DNA of 64,000 bases, from the NCBI GenBank assembly GCA_000342265.1, contig CP004348.1, positions 1,860,001 through 1,924,000 on the forward strand. The letters are read 5' to 3'. The DNA comes from a beta proteobacterium CB. GTDB lineage: Bacteria; Pseudomonadota; Gammaproteobacteria; Burkholderiales; Burkholderiaceae. A model generated the notes under the pieces. That model was not told the DNA's origin. It made no database searches and saw nothing but the letters and a program-made list of their open reading frames with translations. Positions 26,484 through 35,983 of the stretch are shown here, one piece after another. The position numbers and the translations under genes were made by a program. The number at the start of each line of letters is the position of its first letter. Positions within the stretch are counted from its first letter, which is position 1.

Positions 26484-28086
26484 TTAACTCTGCAGCGTTA
26501 GGAGGAGTTTCAAATGTATGGTGTGGTGCTGGTGAAGGCACAGTCCACTCCAAACCTTTGGCACCATCCCATGGCTTCATTGGCGCTTTTTCACCTTTGC
26601 CGTTGTAGGCTGGCAAGACGACGAATAACAAGAAATAAACCTGAGATAAACCAAAACCGAGCGCGCCAATAGAAGCAACCATATTGAAATCAGCAAACTG
26701 CGTTGGGTAATCTGCATAGCGACGCGGCATACCTGCCAAGCCCAAGAAGTGCATTGGGAAGAAGGTGATATTAAAGAAAATCATGGAAGTCCAGAAATGG
26801 ATCTTGCCACGAGTTTCACTAGCCATGTAGCCAGTCCACTTTGGACACCAGTAGTAGAAACCAGCAAACATCGCGAACAATGAGCCTGCAACTAATACAT
26901 AGTGGAAGTGAGCAACAACGTAATAAGTATCTTGTACGCCAATGTCAATTGGCGCCATTGCCAGAATCAAACCTGTGAAACCACCCATCGTAAATACGAA
27001 GATGAAACCAACTGCCCACAACATTGGAGTTTCGAATGTCATCGAACCCTTCCACATAGTTGCGACCCAGTTAAAAATCTTCACGCCGGTTGGAACAGCG
27101 ATCAACATTGTGGCGTACATGAAGAACAACTGACCAGTTACAGGCATGCCTGTTGCAAACATGTGGTGAGCCCAAACAATGAATGACAAGATCGCGATTG
27201 ATGCGGTTGCATAAACCATTGAGCTATAGCCAAACAAAGTTTTTCTGGAGAAGGCAGGGATGATCTCACTCACAATTCCGAATGCTGGAAGAATCATGAT
27301 GTAAACCTCTGGATGACCAAAGAACCAGAAAATATGCTGGAACATGATTGGGTCACCGCCGCCAACTGCGGAGAAGAAAGAAGTGCCGAAATGACGGTCT
27401 GTAAGCACCATGGTGATTGCACCAGCCAATACAGGCATTACCGCAATCAACAAATAAGCAGTGATCAACCAAGTCCAGCAGAACATTGGCATCTTCATCA
27501 ATGTCAAGCCAGGAGCGCGCATGTTCAAGATAGTCACGATGATGTTAATCGAGCCCATGATTGAAGAAGCACCCAATAAGTGGAGTGCAAAAATACCCAT
27601 GTCTAAACCTGGGCCCATTTGCGATGTCAATGGAGCATACAAAGTCCAACCACCAGCAGGTGCACCACCAGGAGCCAAGAATGAACCAAACAATAAACAA
27701 GCTGCTACTGGAAGAATCCAGAAGCTAAAGTTATTCATACGAGCAAATGCCATATCGGATGCGCCGATTTGCAAAGGAATCATCCAGTTTGCAAATCCAA
27801 CGAAGGCTGGCATGATCGCACCGAACACCATTACCAAACCGTGCATGGTAGTTAGCTGGTTGAAGAACTCTGGGCGCAAGAATTGCAGACCTGGCTGGAA
27901 CAGTTCCAAACGAATACCCAAGGCCATCACACCACCAGCCAATAAGCTGACAAATGAGAAGATCAAATACATCGTACCGATGTCTTTGTGATTGGTTGCA
28001 AACAACCAACGACGCCAACCATGTGGCGTGTGATCATCATGCGCGTGATCGTGTGCGTGATCGTGGGTGGTAGAGACTGTGCTCAT
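26467..28086 (-). CDS. ctaD: Cytochrome c oxidase subunit I
   Basis: Catalytic subunit holding heme a and the heme a3-CuB centre. Twelve membrane helices in 539 residues. Visible signatures are TMHGLVMVFGAIMPAF (heme a ligand), WFFGHPEVYIMILPAFG (CuB His with the cross-linked Tyr), and VVAHFHYVLVAG (heme a/a3 ligands). The N-terminus carries a His/Asp-rich stretch (HDHAHDHAHDDHTPHG) ahead of WRRWLFATNHKDIGT. It follows coxB by 40 bases. Confidence 0.98.
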   Translation of the reverse strand: MSTVSTTHDHAHDHAHDDHTPHGWRRWLFATNHKDIGTMYLIFSFVSLLAGGVMALGIRLELFQPGLQFLRPEFFNQLTTMHGLVMVFGAIMPAFVGFANWMIPLQIGASDMAFARMNNFSFWILPVAACLLFGSFLAPGGAPAGGWTLYAPLTSQMGPGLDMGIFALHLLGASSIMGSINIIVTILNMRAPGLTLMKMPMFCWTWLITAYLLIAVMPVLAGAITMVLTDRHFGTSFFSAVGGGDPIMFQHIFWFFGHPEVYIMILPAFGIVSEIIPAFSRKTLFGYSSMVYATASIAILSFIVWAHHMFATGMPVTGQLFFMYATMLIAVPTGVKIFNWVATMWKGSMTFETPMLWAVGFIFVFTMGGFTGLILAMAPIDIGVQDTYYVVAHFHYVLVAGSLFAMFAGFYYWCPKWTGYMASETRGKIHFWTSMIFFNITFFPMHFLGLAGMPRRYADYPTQFADFNMVASIGALGFGLSQVYFLLFVVLPAYNGKGEKAPMKPWDGAKGLEWTVPSPAPHHTFETPPNAAELNAAGI

Positions 28087-28126
28087 GGATTACTCCGGTT
28101 TAGTTTGATCTGTATTAATAAATAAA

Positions 28127-29284
28127 TTACTTGCCAGCGCGTGCAGAAACAATATCTTGGGTCTGAATTACTTCGCCCGTTTTATTGCCCCAGGCATTGC
28201 GGGTGTAGGTCATCACAGCAGCAATATCGCCATCAGAAATCACACCAGCCCACTTCGGCATTGCACCCTTACCATTGATAAGAATGTTGTATTGAGCTGC
28301 TTTTGGTCCAAGCACCATCTTGCTGCCATCTAATGCTGGGAACGCGCCCGCACCTTTACCGTTTGGCTGGTGGCAAGCTGCGCAGTTAGCTGCATAGACC
28401 TTAGCACCGCGCTCCTTTTGTTCGTCCAAGGTGTAAACCTTGGTTGGATCATCAGAAGACGCACCCATTTCTTTTTTCTTCTCGTCTACCCATTTGGTGT
28501 AATCCTCTTGGGAAACTACTCTCACTACGATCGGCATAAAGGCATGTTGTGCGCCGCACAACTCCGAGCATTGACCGCGGAAAGTGCCGATCTTATCTGC
28601 ACGAAACCAAGTGTCGCGCACAAAACCAGGGATTGCATCTTGCTTAACGCCAAATGCCGGAACTGCCCATGCATGGATCACGTCATTTGCGGTAGTAATG
28701 ATGCGAATCTTTTTACCAACTGGCACAACCATCTCGTTATCAACTTCCATCAAATAGGTATTTGATTTTGGTGCCAAGTTGTTAACAGCTTCACGTGAAG
28801 TAGACAAGGTAGATAAAAAGCTAATGCCTTCACCTTCACCTTTGATGTAGTCGTAGCCCCATTTCCACTGGTAACCAGTGGTCTTAATGGTGATATCAGA
28901 ATTCGTTGTGTCTTTCATCGCCACAACTGTTTTTGTTGCTGGCAAAGCCATACCGATCACGATCAACAATGGAATGACTGTCCAAATGATCTCAACAGTG
29001 GTGCTTTCGTGGAAAGAGGCAGATTTAGCACCCAAAGATTTGCGATGCTTGAGAATGGAATAGAACATCACCCCAAAAACGCCGACAAAAATTAGCGCAC
29101 AAATAATCAACATCATCCAATGCAACCAATGGATTTCTTGCATGATTTTGGTTGCTGCGGGGGTAAAGTTCAGCTGATTTACAGCCGGACCACCTGGCAT
29201 ATCTTCTGCCGCATGTGCAATTGCAGTGCCAAAGGCTGCTACTAAGTAGAGCGAAGCCCTAGTGACTTTTCCAAATAAATTCAT
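28127..29284 (-). CDS. coxB: Cytochrome c oxidase subunit II with fused cytochrome c domain
   Basis: Accepts electrons from cytochrome c. A signal peptide and two membrane segments are followed by the cupredoxin domain with the CuA ligands H204, C239, C243 and H247 (CSELCGAQH). A C-terminal cytochrome c domain is fused on, with heme motif CAACH at 301-305 and a methionine ligand probably in GAMPKWAG. This is a caa3-like arrangement in a 385-residue protein. It is the first gene of the oxidase operon, behind a good promoter at 29374-29402. Confidence 0.97.
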   Translation of the reverse strand: MNLFGKVTRASLYLVAAFGTAIAHAAEDMPGGPAVNQLNFTPAATKIMQEIHWLHWMMLIICALIFVGVFGVMFYSILKHRKSLGAKSASFHESTTVEIIWTVIPLLIVIGMALPATKTVVAMKDTTNSDITIKTTGYQWKWGYDYIKGEGEGISFLSTLSTSREAVNNLAPKSNTYLMEVDNEMVVPVGKKIRIITTANDVIHAWAVPAFGVKQDAIPGFVRDTWFRADKIGTFRGQCSELCGAQHAFMPIVVRVVSQEDYTKWVDEKKKEMGASSDDPTKVYTLDEQKERGAKVYAANCAACHQPNGKGAGAFPALDGSKMVLGPKAAQYNILINGKGAMPKWAGVISDGDIAAVMTYTRNAWGNKTGEVIQTQDIVSARAGK

Positions 29285-29373
29285 CTTATTCTCTGTTTAT
29301 TGTCGTGAACTTCTGCAGCAATACAGCCTCAGAAAGCCCAAAAAAACGGTATCAAGCAATTCAACTAGCGCTA

Positions 29374-29402
29374 ATTATAGGGTTATTTAAGCTCAACAAC
29401 AA
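29374..29402 (-). promoter_or_regulatory. Sigma-70-type promoter of the coxB operon
   Basis: On the minus strand: -35 TTGTTG (29402-29397), 17-base spacer, -10 TATAAT (29379-29374). It would give a leader of about 80 bases before coxB. The rest of the 180-base gap (29285-29464) shows no gene. Confidence 0.7.
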
Positions 29403-29464
29403 ACCGGGTTAACCAGGCTCGCCTCAATCTTGGCAATGGTTTAAAAGATAGTGTGTGCTCACAC

Positions 29465-30268
29465 TTAAGCAGAATCACTCCTAGTCTTGCGTCCGATTTG
29501 ATTTGGATCAATATAAGCAACATGATCTTGCGCTTTAGCAAGGTGCTTACCCAAAGCCCAAGCATGTCCATAAACCACCTCTAAGGTCAGTTTTTTGGGT
29601 AATTGAGCATCTAGGGGGCGGTTTTGATCGGTAGAACCAAGTAAATTTAAGGCCCTAGCATCTGATAAAAGAATGTCGTCACTCTCATAATCCAAAACCA
29701 AGAACTCCATGTCCATGACTGGGTCTGAGAGGCGCTCAGCCAGCAAGGCATCCCCCATATCGTGCATATCCCAGGGGCTAGCCAGTTGCTTGAGAGGTAA
29801 TTGCTGAGCCAAGAGTTCCGAGCTGAGTTCTTTAGCGGTGTCCGGGCCTAGATAACTGAATGTCAGTAATCCGCCTTCTTTCAGTACGCGCCAACACTCT
29901 TGCAAAAAATGCTTGGGGTCAGCTAGATCCTGAATGAAGAGAACGCTCATTACTAGATCTACAGAATTACTCGGAAGGTTAATGCGGCCCATTTTCTTAT
30001 ATTCATCAAGAGAAATAACGGACGCGGACTTCATTCTTGAATTCCAAAATCGAGCTAGCCTCAATTTAAATAAATCAAAACCTAATAGCCTGTATTCAGG
30101 CGCACTATGAAAACGAACACCTGGAAAACGTTTCGTCAGAAAAGGGGCATGCGCACCGGGAAAATCTGGAAGCAATAAGACGTCCTTAACTTCTAGCTTG
30201 ACGATGTCTAATTTTTGCAACATGCGAGCTGCAATTTCATCCTGAAGCCATCTGATTGATTGGGTCAT
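29465..30268 (-). CDS. BioC-like methyltransferase-fold protein with degenerate SAM motif
   Basis: 267 residues from the ATG at 30268; the frame continues to a TTG at 30301 that would overlap comF. The C-terminal half looks like a class I methyltransferase: DLVMSVLFIQDLADPKHFLQECWRVLKEGGLLTFSYLGPDT, as in BioC-type malonyl-ACP O-methyltransferases. But motif I, normally LDLGCGTG, reads LLLPDFPGAHAP, so the glycine-rich SAM loop is missing. It may be divergent or inactive as a methyltransferase. It diverges from comF, a pairing seen in related genomes. Not certain to be biotin-related. Confidence 0.65.
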   Translation of the reverse strand: MTQSIRWLQDEIAARMLQKLDIVKLEVKDVLLLPDFPGAHAPFLTKRFPGVRFHSAPEYRLLGFDLFKLRLARFWNSRMKSASVISLDEYKKMGRINLPSNSVDLVMSVLFIQDLADPKHFLQECWRVLKEGGLLTFSYLGPDTAKELSSELLAQQLPLKQLASPWDMHDMGDALLAERLSDPVMDMEFLVLDYESDDILLSDARALNLLGSTDQNRPLDAQLPKKLTLEVVYGHAWALGKHLAKAQDHVAYIDPNQIGRKTRSDSA

Positions 30269-30291
30269 TCGCTCAGTATACTCAGCGACCC

Positions 30292-31053
30292 ATGCGAACA
30301 ATAGAGAATATTTTCAAAGCAATTTCTTCTCACTTACTACCTAGTGCTTGCATTATTTGTGGGGTGTTTCAGCAGCGTGCGCTCTGCATTGATTGCTCCT
30401 CGCAACTTGAGTCAGATTGCTTATTCAACTACGAATGTTGTCAGCAATGTGGGTTGACTCTTCAAGCAGTCGAGCTAAAAGAAAAACGTTGTCAAAATTG
30501 CACTCTGAACGCACCCTACTTTGATCAGACCTTTTGCCTTGATCGCTACGATGGCAGGCTACAGTCCGCTTTGCATCAATTGAAATACCAACGACGACTG
30601 GCTTGCGCGCATGGACTGGCATCAGCATGGAATCAGCTGATGACTAAAGACCTCAACAATTTACAAGCAGACTTTTTGCTCCCGGTACCACTCAGTCTAG
30701 AAAAATTGTGTAGTCGTGGATTTAATCAAAGCTGGGAGTTGGCTAGGCGCATTTATTGTGACAAACGCATTCATAAAAACCCACACATTCTGAGGCGCCA
30801 TCATCACACGCAACATCAGGCCTCTGAAAATCGAGCCAATCGTCAACTCGCCATTCAAGATATGTTCTTCATCAACCCTCGATACCAAGGACAACTTGAG
30901 TCCACCTCAGTAATCGTATTTGACGATGTCATGACTAGCGGGGCAACCTTAAATGAAATCGCCCGCATATTGAAGGACAATGGCGTATCTCGTGTTATTA
31001 ATTGGGTTCTACTCAGAACACTTCGTCCATCGCAAAGATCAGAGCATGTTTAA
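30292..31053 (+). CDS. ComF family phosphoribosyltransferase-like protein
   Basis: Double zinc-ribbon plus PRTase-fold protein related to ComF/GntX, linked to natural transformation or nucleotide metabolism in some bacteria. N-terminal cysteines lie in ACIICG, LCIDC, CCQQCG and RCQNC. The PRPP-binding loop VIVFDDVMTSGATLNE is near the C-terminus. I use the ATG at 30292 (MRTIENIF); the frame is open further upstream but would overlap the divergent gene. It overlaps trmL by 8 bases. Confidence 0.9.
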   Translation: MRTIENIFKAISSHLLPSACIICGVFQQRALCIDCSSQLESDCLFNYECCQQCGLTLQAVELKEKRCQNCTLNAPYFDQTFCLDRYDGRLQSALHQLKYQRRLACAHGLASAWNQLMTKDLNNLQADFLLPVPLSLEKLCSRGFNQSWELARRIYCDKRIHKNPHILRRHHHTQHQASENRANRQLAIQDMFFINPRYQGQLESTSVIVFDDVMTSGATLNEIARILKDNGVSRVINWVLLRTLRPSQRSEHV

Positions 31054-31516
31054 CATTGTTTTATTCGAACCAGAAATTCCACCCAATACAGGCAACATCA
31101 TTCGCCTGTGTGCAAACACGGGTGCAAAACTACATCTTATAGAGCCGCTTGGCTTCCCCATGGAAGATGCCAAACTTCGCAGGGCAGGACTGGATTACCA
31201 CGAGTTCGCAAAAGTAAAAGTTCATAAAAACTGGGCGCAATTTCTGATTGATGAAAAACCCAAACCTGAACATATTTTTGCTCTCACCACCAAAGGCTCG
31301 GGAAAGTTTCATGATGGCAAATATTTGCCGGAAGATTATTTTGTTTTTGGTTCAGAAACCAAAGGTATTACTGAGGAAGTGAGAAGCTCAATTCCGGTGC
31401 CCAACCAAATGCGCTTAGCGATGCAAGATAGCAGTCGCAGCTTGAATCTCTCGAACACGGTAGCAATTGTGGTTTATGAAGCTTGGCGCCAGAACGGATT
31501 GCTTGGCGGAAATTAA
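31046..31516 (+). CDS. trmL: tRNA (cytidine34/uridine34-2'-O)-methyltransferase TrmL
   Basis: SPOUT-class enzyme that methylates the wobble base of tRNA-Leu isoacceptors. Starts MFNIVLFEPEIPPNTGNIIRL, with the knot motifs FVFGSETKGI and MRLAMQDSSRSLNLSNTVAI. From the ATG at 31046 it is 156 residues, against 157 in E. coli. The frame is open upstream within comF, but the extension has no family support. Converges on gpsA with a 5-base gap. Confidence 0.95.
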   Translation: MFNIVLFEPEIPPNTGNIIRLCANTGAKLHLIEPLGFPMEDAKLRRAGLDYHEFAKVKVHKNWAQFLIDEKPKPEHIFALTTKGSGKFHDGKYLPEDYFVFGSETKGITEEVRSSIPVPNQMRLAMQDSSRSLNLSNTVAIVVYEAWRQNGLLGGN

Positions 31517-31521
31517 GAAAC

Positions 31522-32544
31522 TTAAACCTCAACCTTGGGGTCGCGCCCCATCAGTTTTTTCACTGCGTCGTGCGGTGAAAGTTTTCCAGATAAGACTTCA
31601 CCCATCATCGCAGTAATTGGCATCTCGACACCCAGGCGAGTCGCTAGATTGCCAACCGCAGAGGCGCACAAGACACCTTCAGCAACATGTCCTAAATTAC
31701 CCAAGATTTCAGGCAAAGGTTTTCCTGCGGCAAGCGCCAAACCAACACGACGATTACGCGAGAGATCGCCAGTGGCAGTCAATATCAAATCACCTACGCC
31801 AGTGAGCCCCATGCAGGTCTCTGGTCGGCCGCCAGCAGCCTTTACTAAGCGCATCATTTCTGCAAGGCCACGAGTTAACACTGCAGCGCGTGCATTTAAG
31901 CCAAGATCCAGACCATCACCAATACCAGCAGCAATTGCCAAGACGTTTTTAATCGCACCGCCCAGCTCGACACCAACCAAATCATCGCTTGCATAGATGC
32001 GCATATTGCCGTGATGGAAGGCGCCCTGAACAATGTCGCACAAAGTATTGGATTTGCTGGCAATCGTTAATGCGCAAGGCATTCCATTGCCAACTTCTTG
32101 TGCAAAACTAGGTCCTGATAGGGCGCCATACGAGTGACTTAGGCCATGACTGTGAAGTTGATCTTCACGCTCGACTACCTGATGCGGCAGTAAGGTGGTG
32201 CTGGGCTCTAAACCCTTGCACAACCACACAATATTGAGTGGGTGCTTTGCGAGGCGCAATACCTGCGCTACTGTTTCTGACAAACCCGACATTGGAGTAG
32301 CGATCACCAAAAGATCATTTTCAGTAAGGCGCTCAATAGCCCGCTCAAAACTAGACTCTAATTGCAGGCCTTTAGGCAAGATAACGCCAGGCAGATAATC
32401 TGCGTTCTCTCCCGACTTTTGAATGGCCTCTAACTGCTTAGCACTTCTCGACCACAAACAAACGTCGCCAGGCTGAAGATGGCGCGCAGCTTGTGCGGCC
32501 ATAGCAGTACCCCATGATCCAGCTCCAAGCAGCGTCACTTTCAT
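31522..32544 (-). CDS. gpsA: Glycerol-3-phosphate dehydrogenase [NAD(P)+] GpsA
   Basis: Makes sn-glycerol 3-phosphate from dihydroxyacetone phosphate for phospholipid synthesis. The Rossmann loop GAGSWGTAMA is at 7-16. The catalytic lysine lies in GGAIKNVLAIAAGIGDGL, and GLTGVGDLILTATGDLSRNR is characteristic. Length 340. It follows secB on the same strand with a 26-base gap, the conserved grx-secB-gpsA order of proteobacteria. Confidence 0.97.
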   Translation of the reverse strand: MKVTLLGAGSWGTAMAAQAARHLQPGDVCLWSRSAKQLEAIQKSGENADYLPGVILPKGLQLESSFERAIERLTENDLLVIATPMSGLSETVAQVLRLAKHPLNIVWLCKGLEPSTTLLPHQVVEREDQLHSHGLSHSYGALSGPSFAQEVGNGMPCALTIASKSNTLCDIVQGAFHHGNMRIYASDDLVGVELGGAIKNVLAIAAGIGDGLDLGLNARAAVLTRGLAEMMRLVKAAGGRPETCMGLTGVGDLILTATGDLSRNRRVGLALAAGKPLPEILGNLGHVAEGVLCASAVGNLATRLGVEMPITAMMGEVLSGKLSPHDAVKKLMGRDPKVEV

Positions 32545-32570
32545 GATCTGTGGGCTTTAATTAAATCAGC

Positions 32571-33092
32571 TTAGTGAGGAAGAATGATTTTGCTTTCATC
32601 GGCAGAACCACTCTCCGTTGCAGCCGCTTGCGCAGCCTGCATCAGGCGATGCTCATACATACCGTGGAAATTAATCTCGTTCAAATGAATTGGCTGGAAA
32701 CCAGCGCGACTAATAATGTCGGCAATATTTGAGCGCAAGTAAGGATACAAAATCGTTGGGCAAGCAATGCCTAACATTGGATCAATTTGCTCTGCAGGAA
32801 TATTGCTAAATTCAAAAATACCAGCTTGCTTTGCCTCAATCAAAAAGAGTACCTTGCCTTCTACTTTGGCAGTTACTGTCGCAATTAAAGCAACCTCAAA
32901 AATCTCATCACCCAAACGAGTAACAGCAACATCCACCTCTACCTCTACTTGAGGCTCGGCTGAAACCAATAAAATTTGTGGTGCATGTGGCTGCTCTAAA
33001 GATAAGTCCTTGAGGTAGATCCGTTGAATGCGGAAACCAGGCTCTTTTGAGTTATCAACTGCATCTGGAGCGGAAGTGGCTTGTTCAGTCAT
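32571..33092 (-). CDS. secB: Protein-export chaperone SecB
   Basis: Tetrameric chaperone that keeps preproteins unfolded and hands them to SecA. Recognisable parts are [42 protein letters not shown], and [32 protein letters not shown]. At 173 residues it is slightly longer than E. coli SecB (155), with extra N-terminal residues. It lies between the glutaredoxin gene and gpsA. Confidence 0.96.
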   Translation of the reverse strand: MTEQATSAPDAVDNSKEPGFRIQRIYLKDLSLEQPHAPQILLVSAEPQVEVEVDVAVTRLGDEIFEVALIATVTAKVEGKVLFLIEAKQAGIFEFSNIPAEQIDPMLGIACPTILYPYLRSNIADIISRAGFQPIHLNEINFHGMYEHRLMQAAQAAATESGSADESKIILPH

Positions 33093-33115
33093 GGAAAACT
33101 TTCTGAGTAAATTTT

Positions 33116-33370
33116 TTAAGCTAGCAGTGGATCAAGTTGGCCCGCACGGTCTAAGGCCACTAGATCGTCATAACCACCAACATGAGTTTCACCAATGTAA
33201 ATTTGCGGCACAGTGCGACGACCTGTTCGAGTCATCATGATCTCGCGCTGTGCAGGGTCGCGATCAATCAGGATCTTCTCGAGATTTGTAACGCCTTTTT
33301 TCTGCAATAACTTCTCCGCCATAACGCAGTATGGGCAAACTTGGGTGCTATACATCGTGACTGGTGGCAT
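33116..33370 (-). CDS. grxC: Glutaredoxin 3 (GrxC type)
   Basis: Glutathione-dependent disulfide reductase, 84 residues. The active site is CPYC ([15 protein letters not shown]), followed by the [18 protein letters not shown] glutathione-binding region. It stands upstream of secB with a 23-base gap and 17 bases after the rhodanese gene, the usual rhodanese-grx-secB-gpsA set. Glutathione synthesis genes are also in this window (gshA, gshB). Confidence 0.95.
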   Translation of the reverse strand: MPPVTMYSTQVCPYCVMAEKLLQKKGVTNLEKILIDRDPAQREIMMTRTGRRTVPQIYIGETHVGGYDDLVALDRAGQLDPLLA

Positions 33371-33387
33371 ATCTGAGACCCGCTGAA

Positions 33388-33804
33388 TTATTTAACTAAC
33401 GGCAGGGCTGCAGCCTGCCAACCTTGAACTCCGCCTTCTAAGACTGCAATCTCAGAAAAGCCCATTTTTTTCAACTCTGGAACAAGCTTACGGGCGCTCA
33501 TTCCAGAATGACAAACCAAAATAACAGGGTTCTTGCGATCCAGCTTGAGCTTATCGACTCCAGAAGGGATTTGCTCGGCCAAAATATGTTTTGCTCCAGG
33601 CAGATGACCAGCTTTAAAGTCGGATTCTGGACGCAAGTCCAAAACAGCCGCTTTACGGCGATTCATCCAAATAGTTGCTTCTGTAGGCGATAAGCCTTTT
33701 CCGCTAATAAGCGTAGATAATGTGGGAAGGAAGAGTGCTGCGCCCGAAACTAGCAGGAGGGCGATAAGCGCTAAATTATCAATTTGCGTGAGAAAGTTCA
33801 TCAC
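33388..33804 (-). CDS. Membrane-anchored rhodanese-like protein
   Basis: 138 residues with a single N-terminal membrane segment (about 8-32) and a rhodanese domain (about 42-135). The sulfur-carrying cysteine C98 sits in the loop CHSGMSA, so a sulfurtransferase or redox role is possible. This YibN-like gene is commonly first in the grx-secB-gpsA operon. It diverges from gpmA with only 19 bases between start codons. Substrate unknown. Confidence 0.9.
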   Translation of the reverse strand: MMNFLTQIDNLALIALLLVSGAALFLPTLSTLISGKGLSPTEATIWMNRRKAAVLDLRPESDFKAGHLPGAKHILAEQIPSGVDKLKLDRKNPVILVCHSGMSARKLVPELKKMGFSEIAVLEGGVQGWQAAALPLVK

Positions 33805-33823
33805 CGGATTATAGAATGGCTCT

Positions 33824-34513
33824 ATGAAACAACTTGTCCTTATTCGTCATGGCGAATCTGCCTGGAACCTTGAAAACCGCTTCACTGGCTGGGCGGACGT
33901 TGACTTAACCCCAAAAGGTACCCAACAAGCACTTGCCGCAGGTGAAAACCTCCGCAAGGCAGGCTATGAGTTCGATGTGGCCTACACCTCAGTCCTCAGA
34001 AGAGCTATTCGCACCCTGTGGCATGTCCAAGACACCATGGACCTGATGTGGTTGCCCGTAGTTCACAGTTGGAGGCTGAATGAGCGTCACTACGGCGCCC
34101 TGACTGGCCTCAATAAAGCCGAAACTGCCGAACAGTACGGAGATGCTCAGGTTCATATTTGGCGTCGCTCCTACGATGTGCGCCCACCACTTCTGGAAAA
34201 AGGTGATGAGCGTAATCCGCAAAATGATCGACGCTACGAAAAGCTGAGCGCTTCTGATATTCCATTGGGCGAGTGCCTTAAAGACAACGTCGAGCGTGTA
34301 CTACCCCTTTGGAACGAATCTATAGCCCCAGCCCTCAAAGCGGGCAAGCGCGTATTGCTGGTTGCACATGGCAATAGTATTCGCTCATTAATTAAGTATT
34401 TGGATCAGGTTTCTGACGAAGACATTATGGAAATCAACGTCCCTAATGGCATCCCGCTTGTATATGAGCTCGATGACAACCTCAAACCCATTCAGCATTT
34501 TTATTTGGATTAA
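33824..34513 (+). CDS. gpmA: 2,3-bisphosphoglycerate-dependent phosphoglycerate mutase GpmA
   Basis: Interconverts 3- and 2-phosphoglycerate in glycolysis and gluconeogenesis. The phosphohistidine motif is [10 protein letters not shown] (7-16), followed by [15 protein letters not shown] and [15 protein letters not shown]. The second catalytic histidine is in [10 protein letters not shown]. Length 229 is typical of the dPGM type. It leads the plus-strand group gpmA-ctpA-thiF, with 14 bases to ctpA. Confidence 0.97.
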   Translation: MKQLVLIRHGESAWNLENRFTGWADVDLTPKGTQQALAAGENLRKAGYEFDVAYTSVLRRAIRTLWHVQDTMDLMWLPVVHSWRLNERHYGALTGLNKAETAEQYGDAQVHIWRRSYDVRPPLLEKGDERNPQNDRRYEKLSASDIPLGECLKDNVERVLPLWNESIAPALKAGKRVLLVAHGNSIRSLIKYLDQVSDEDIMEINVPNGIPLVYELDDNLKPIQHFYLD

Positions 34514-34527
34514 GGTAAAACAGAAGC

Positions 34528-35961
34528 ATGCGCGTATTTTTCAAGAACTTTGCCCTAGTTTCTGTTGGCCTCATTGCCGGGGTTGCAGCCACCATCCAAT
34601 TGTCTGCTACCGCCCAACAAGGCTCAACACTACCCTTAGATGAACTGCGCACACTCTCTAATGTCTTTGCGCAAATCAAACGTGAATATGTTGAGCCGAT
34701 TGAAGATAAACAGTTACTAACCGATGCCGTCAAAGGTATGGTGAGTAGTCTTGATCCGCACTCCACCTATCTTGATAAAAAAGATTTTTCTGAAATGCAG
34801 GAGCAAACTAGCGGCAAGTTTGCTGGTCTTGGTATTGAGATCACTTCAGAGGACGGCGTTGTCAAGGTGCTTAACCCGATTGAAGATAGTCCTGCGGCAC
34901 GTGCTGGCTTGCAAGCTGGTGATCTCATTACTCGCTTAGATGACAAACCCGTTCGCGGTATGTCACTCGACAAAGCGGTACGCACCATGCGTGGTACACC
35001 AGGCACAAAGATTACTTTGACCGTCTTTCGCAAAAGTGAAGAGCGTAGCTTTCCAGTAACCATTACTCGTGCTGAAATTAAAGTGCAGTCCGTTAAAGCC
35101 AAAATTTTGGACAACAATATTGCTTGGGTCAGAGTTACGAGCTTCCAAGAGCGTACCGTTCCTGACCTTGCTAAAAAATTAGCCGATCTTGCAAATCAAG
35201 ATCCCAAAATGAAGGGCATCATTCTCGATCTCAGAAATAATGGTGGTGGCTTGCTACAAGGTGCAGTTGGAGTCGCTGCCGCCTTTTTGCCAGCAGATGC
35301 TGTGATTGTTTCCACCAAAGGCCAGACGGCTGACTCAAAGCAAGTATTCAATGCAACACCCGCAATGTATCGCCTCAGCGAACCCGGCGATCCTTTGTCT
35401 AGCGTGCCAGCGATGTATAAAAAATTACCGATGGTAGTTTTAGTAAACGCCTACTCCGCGTCTGCATCTGAGATTGTGGCTGGCGCCTTGCAGGATTACA
35501 AACGCGCAACCATTATTGGTAAGACTACCTTCGGCAAAGGCTCTGTACAAACAGTACGCCCACTTACGAACGATTCTGCACTAAAGATCACTACAGCTTA
35601 TTACTACACACCGAGTGGCAAATCGATTCAGGCCTATGGCATCAAACCAGATATCGCAGTAGATCAAAATAAAGATGGTGATCCTGATGATGTATTAATC
35701 ACTCGCGAAATCGATAGTGAGAAGCATTTGCGCAACAAGCAATCCTCAGAAGAAAAACTCGTTGCCGATCGTGAGAAACGTCGTCTAGAGGAGCTACAGC
35801 GGATTGAGGAAAAAAATGCCAAGAAGACTCCTGAAGAGAAGGAAAAAGATAAGTCTAAAAAGCCAGTTGAACTCGGTGGTGCAGATGACTTTATGCTTTC
35901 TCAGGCAGTCGCATTTATCAATGGTGAGCCTGTAAAACGCTCCGCCTCCAAGCTAGAGTAA
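34528..35961 (+). CDS. ctpA: S41 family carboxyl-terminal processing protease (CtpA-like)
   Basis: Periplasmic serine protease that trims C-termini of envelope proteins. An N-terminal signal anchor (about 5-25) is followed by a PDZ domain (about 95-180) and the S41 core. The nucleophile lies in the motif SASASE (310-315) and the catalytic lysine in TIIGKTTFGKG (K332). The C-terminal part is a charged Lys/Glu-rich segment (about 400-455). Length 477. Between gpmA and a MoeB/ThiF gene, an arrangement common in this group. Confidence 0.94.
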   Translation: MRVFFKNFALVSVGLIAGVAATIQLSATAQQGSTLPLDELRTLSNVFAQIKREYVEPIEDKQLLTDAVKGMVSSLDPHSTYLDKKDFSEMQEQTSGKFAGLGIEITSEDGVVKVLNPIEDSPAARAGLQAGDLITRLDDKPVRGMSLDKAVRTMRGTPGTKITLTVFRKSEERSFPVTITRAEIKVQSVKAKILDNNIAWVRVTSFQERTVPDLAKKLADLANQDPKMKGIILDLRNNGGGLLQGAVGVAAAFLPADAVIVSTKGQTADSKQVFNATPAMYRLSEPGDPLSSVPAMYKKLPMVVLVNAYSASASEIVAGALQDYKRATIIGKTTFGKGSVQTVRPLTNDSALKITTAYYYTPSGKSIQAYGIKPDIAVDQNKDGDPDDVLITREIDSEKHLRNKQSSEEKLVADREKRRLEELQRIEEKNAKKTPEEKEKDKSKKPVELGGADDFMLSQAVAFINGEPVKRSASKLE

Positions 35962-35983
35962 GTTCTAGCAATTAGGCATACAT

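Noticed and set aside
27461..27991. 176-codon plus-strand open frame
   Set aside because: Antisense to ctaD. The translation is Lys/Pro-rich with no recognisable domain, a by-product of the subunit I codons.
31535..31996. 153-codon plus-strand open frame
   Set aside because: Antisense to gpsA, of biased composition (Ser, Pro, Arg), with no start signal or homology.
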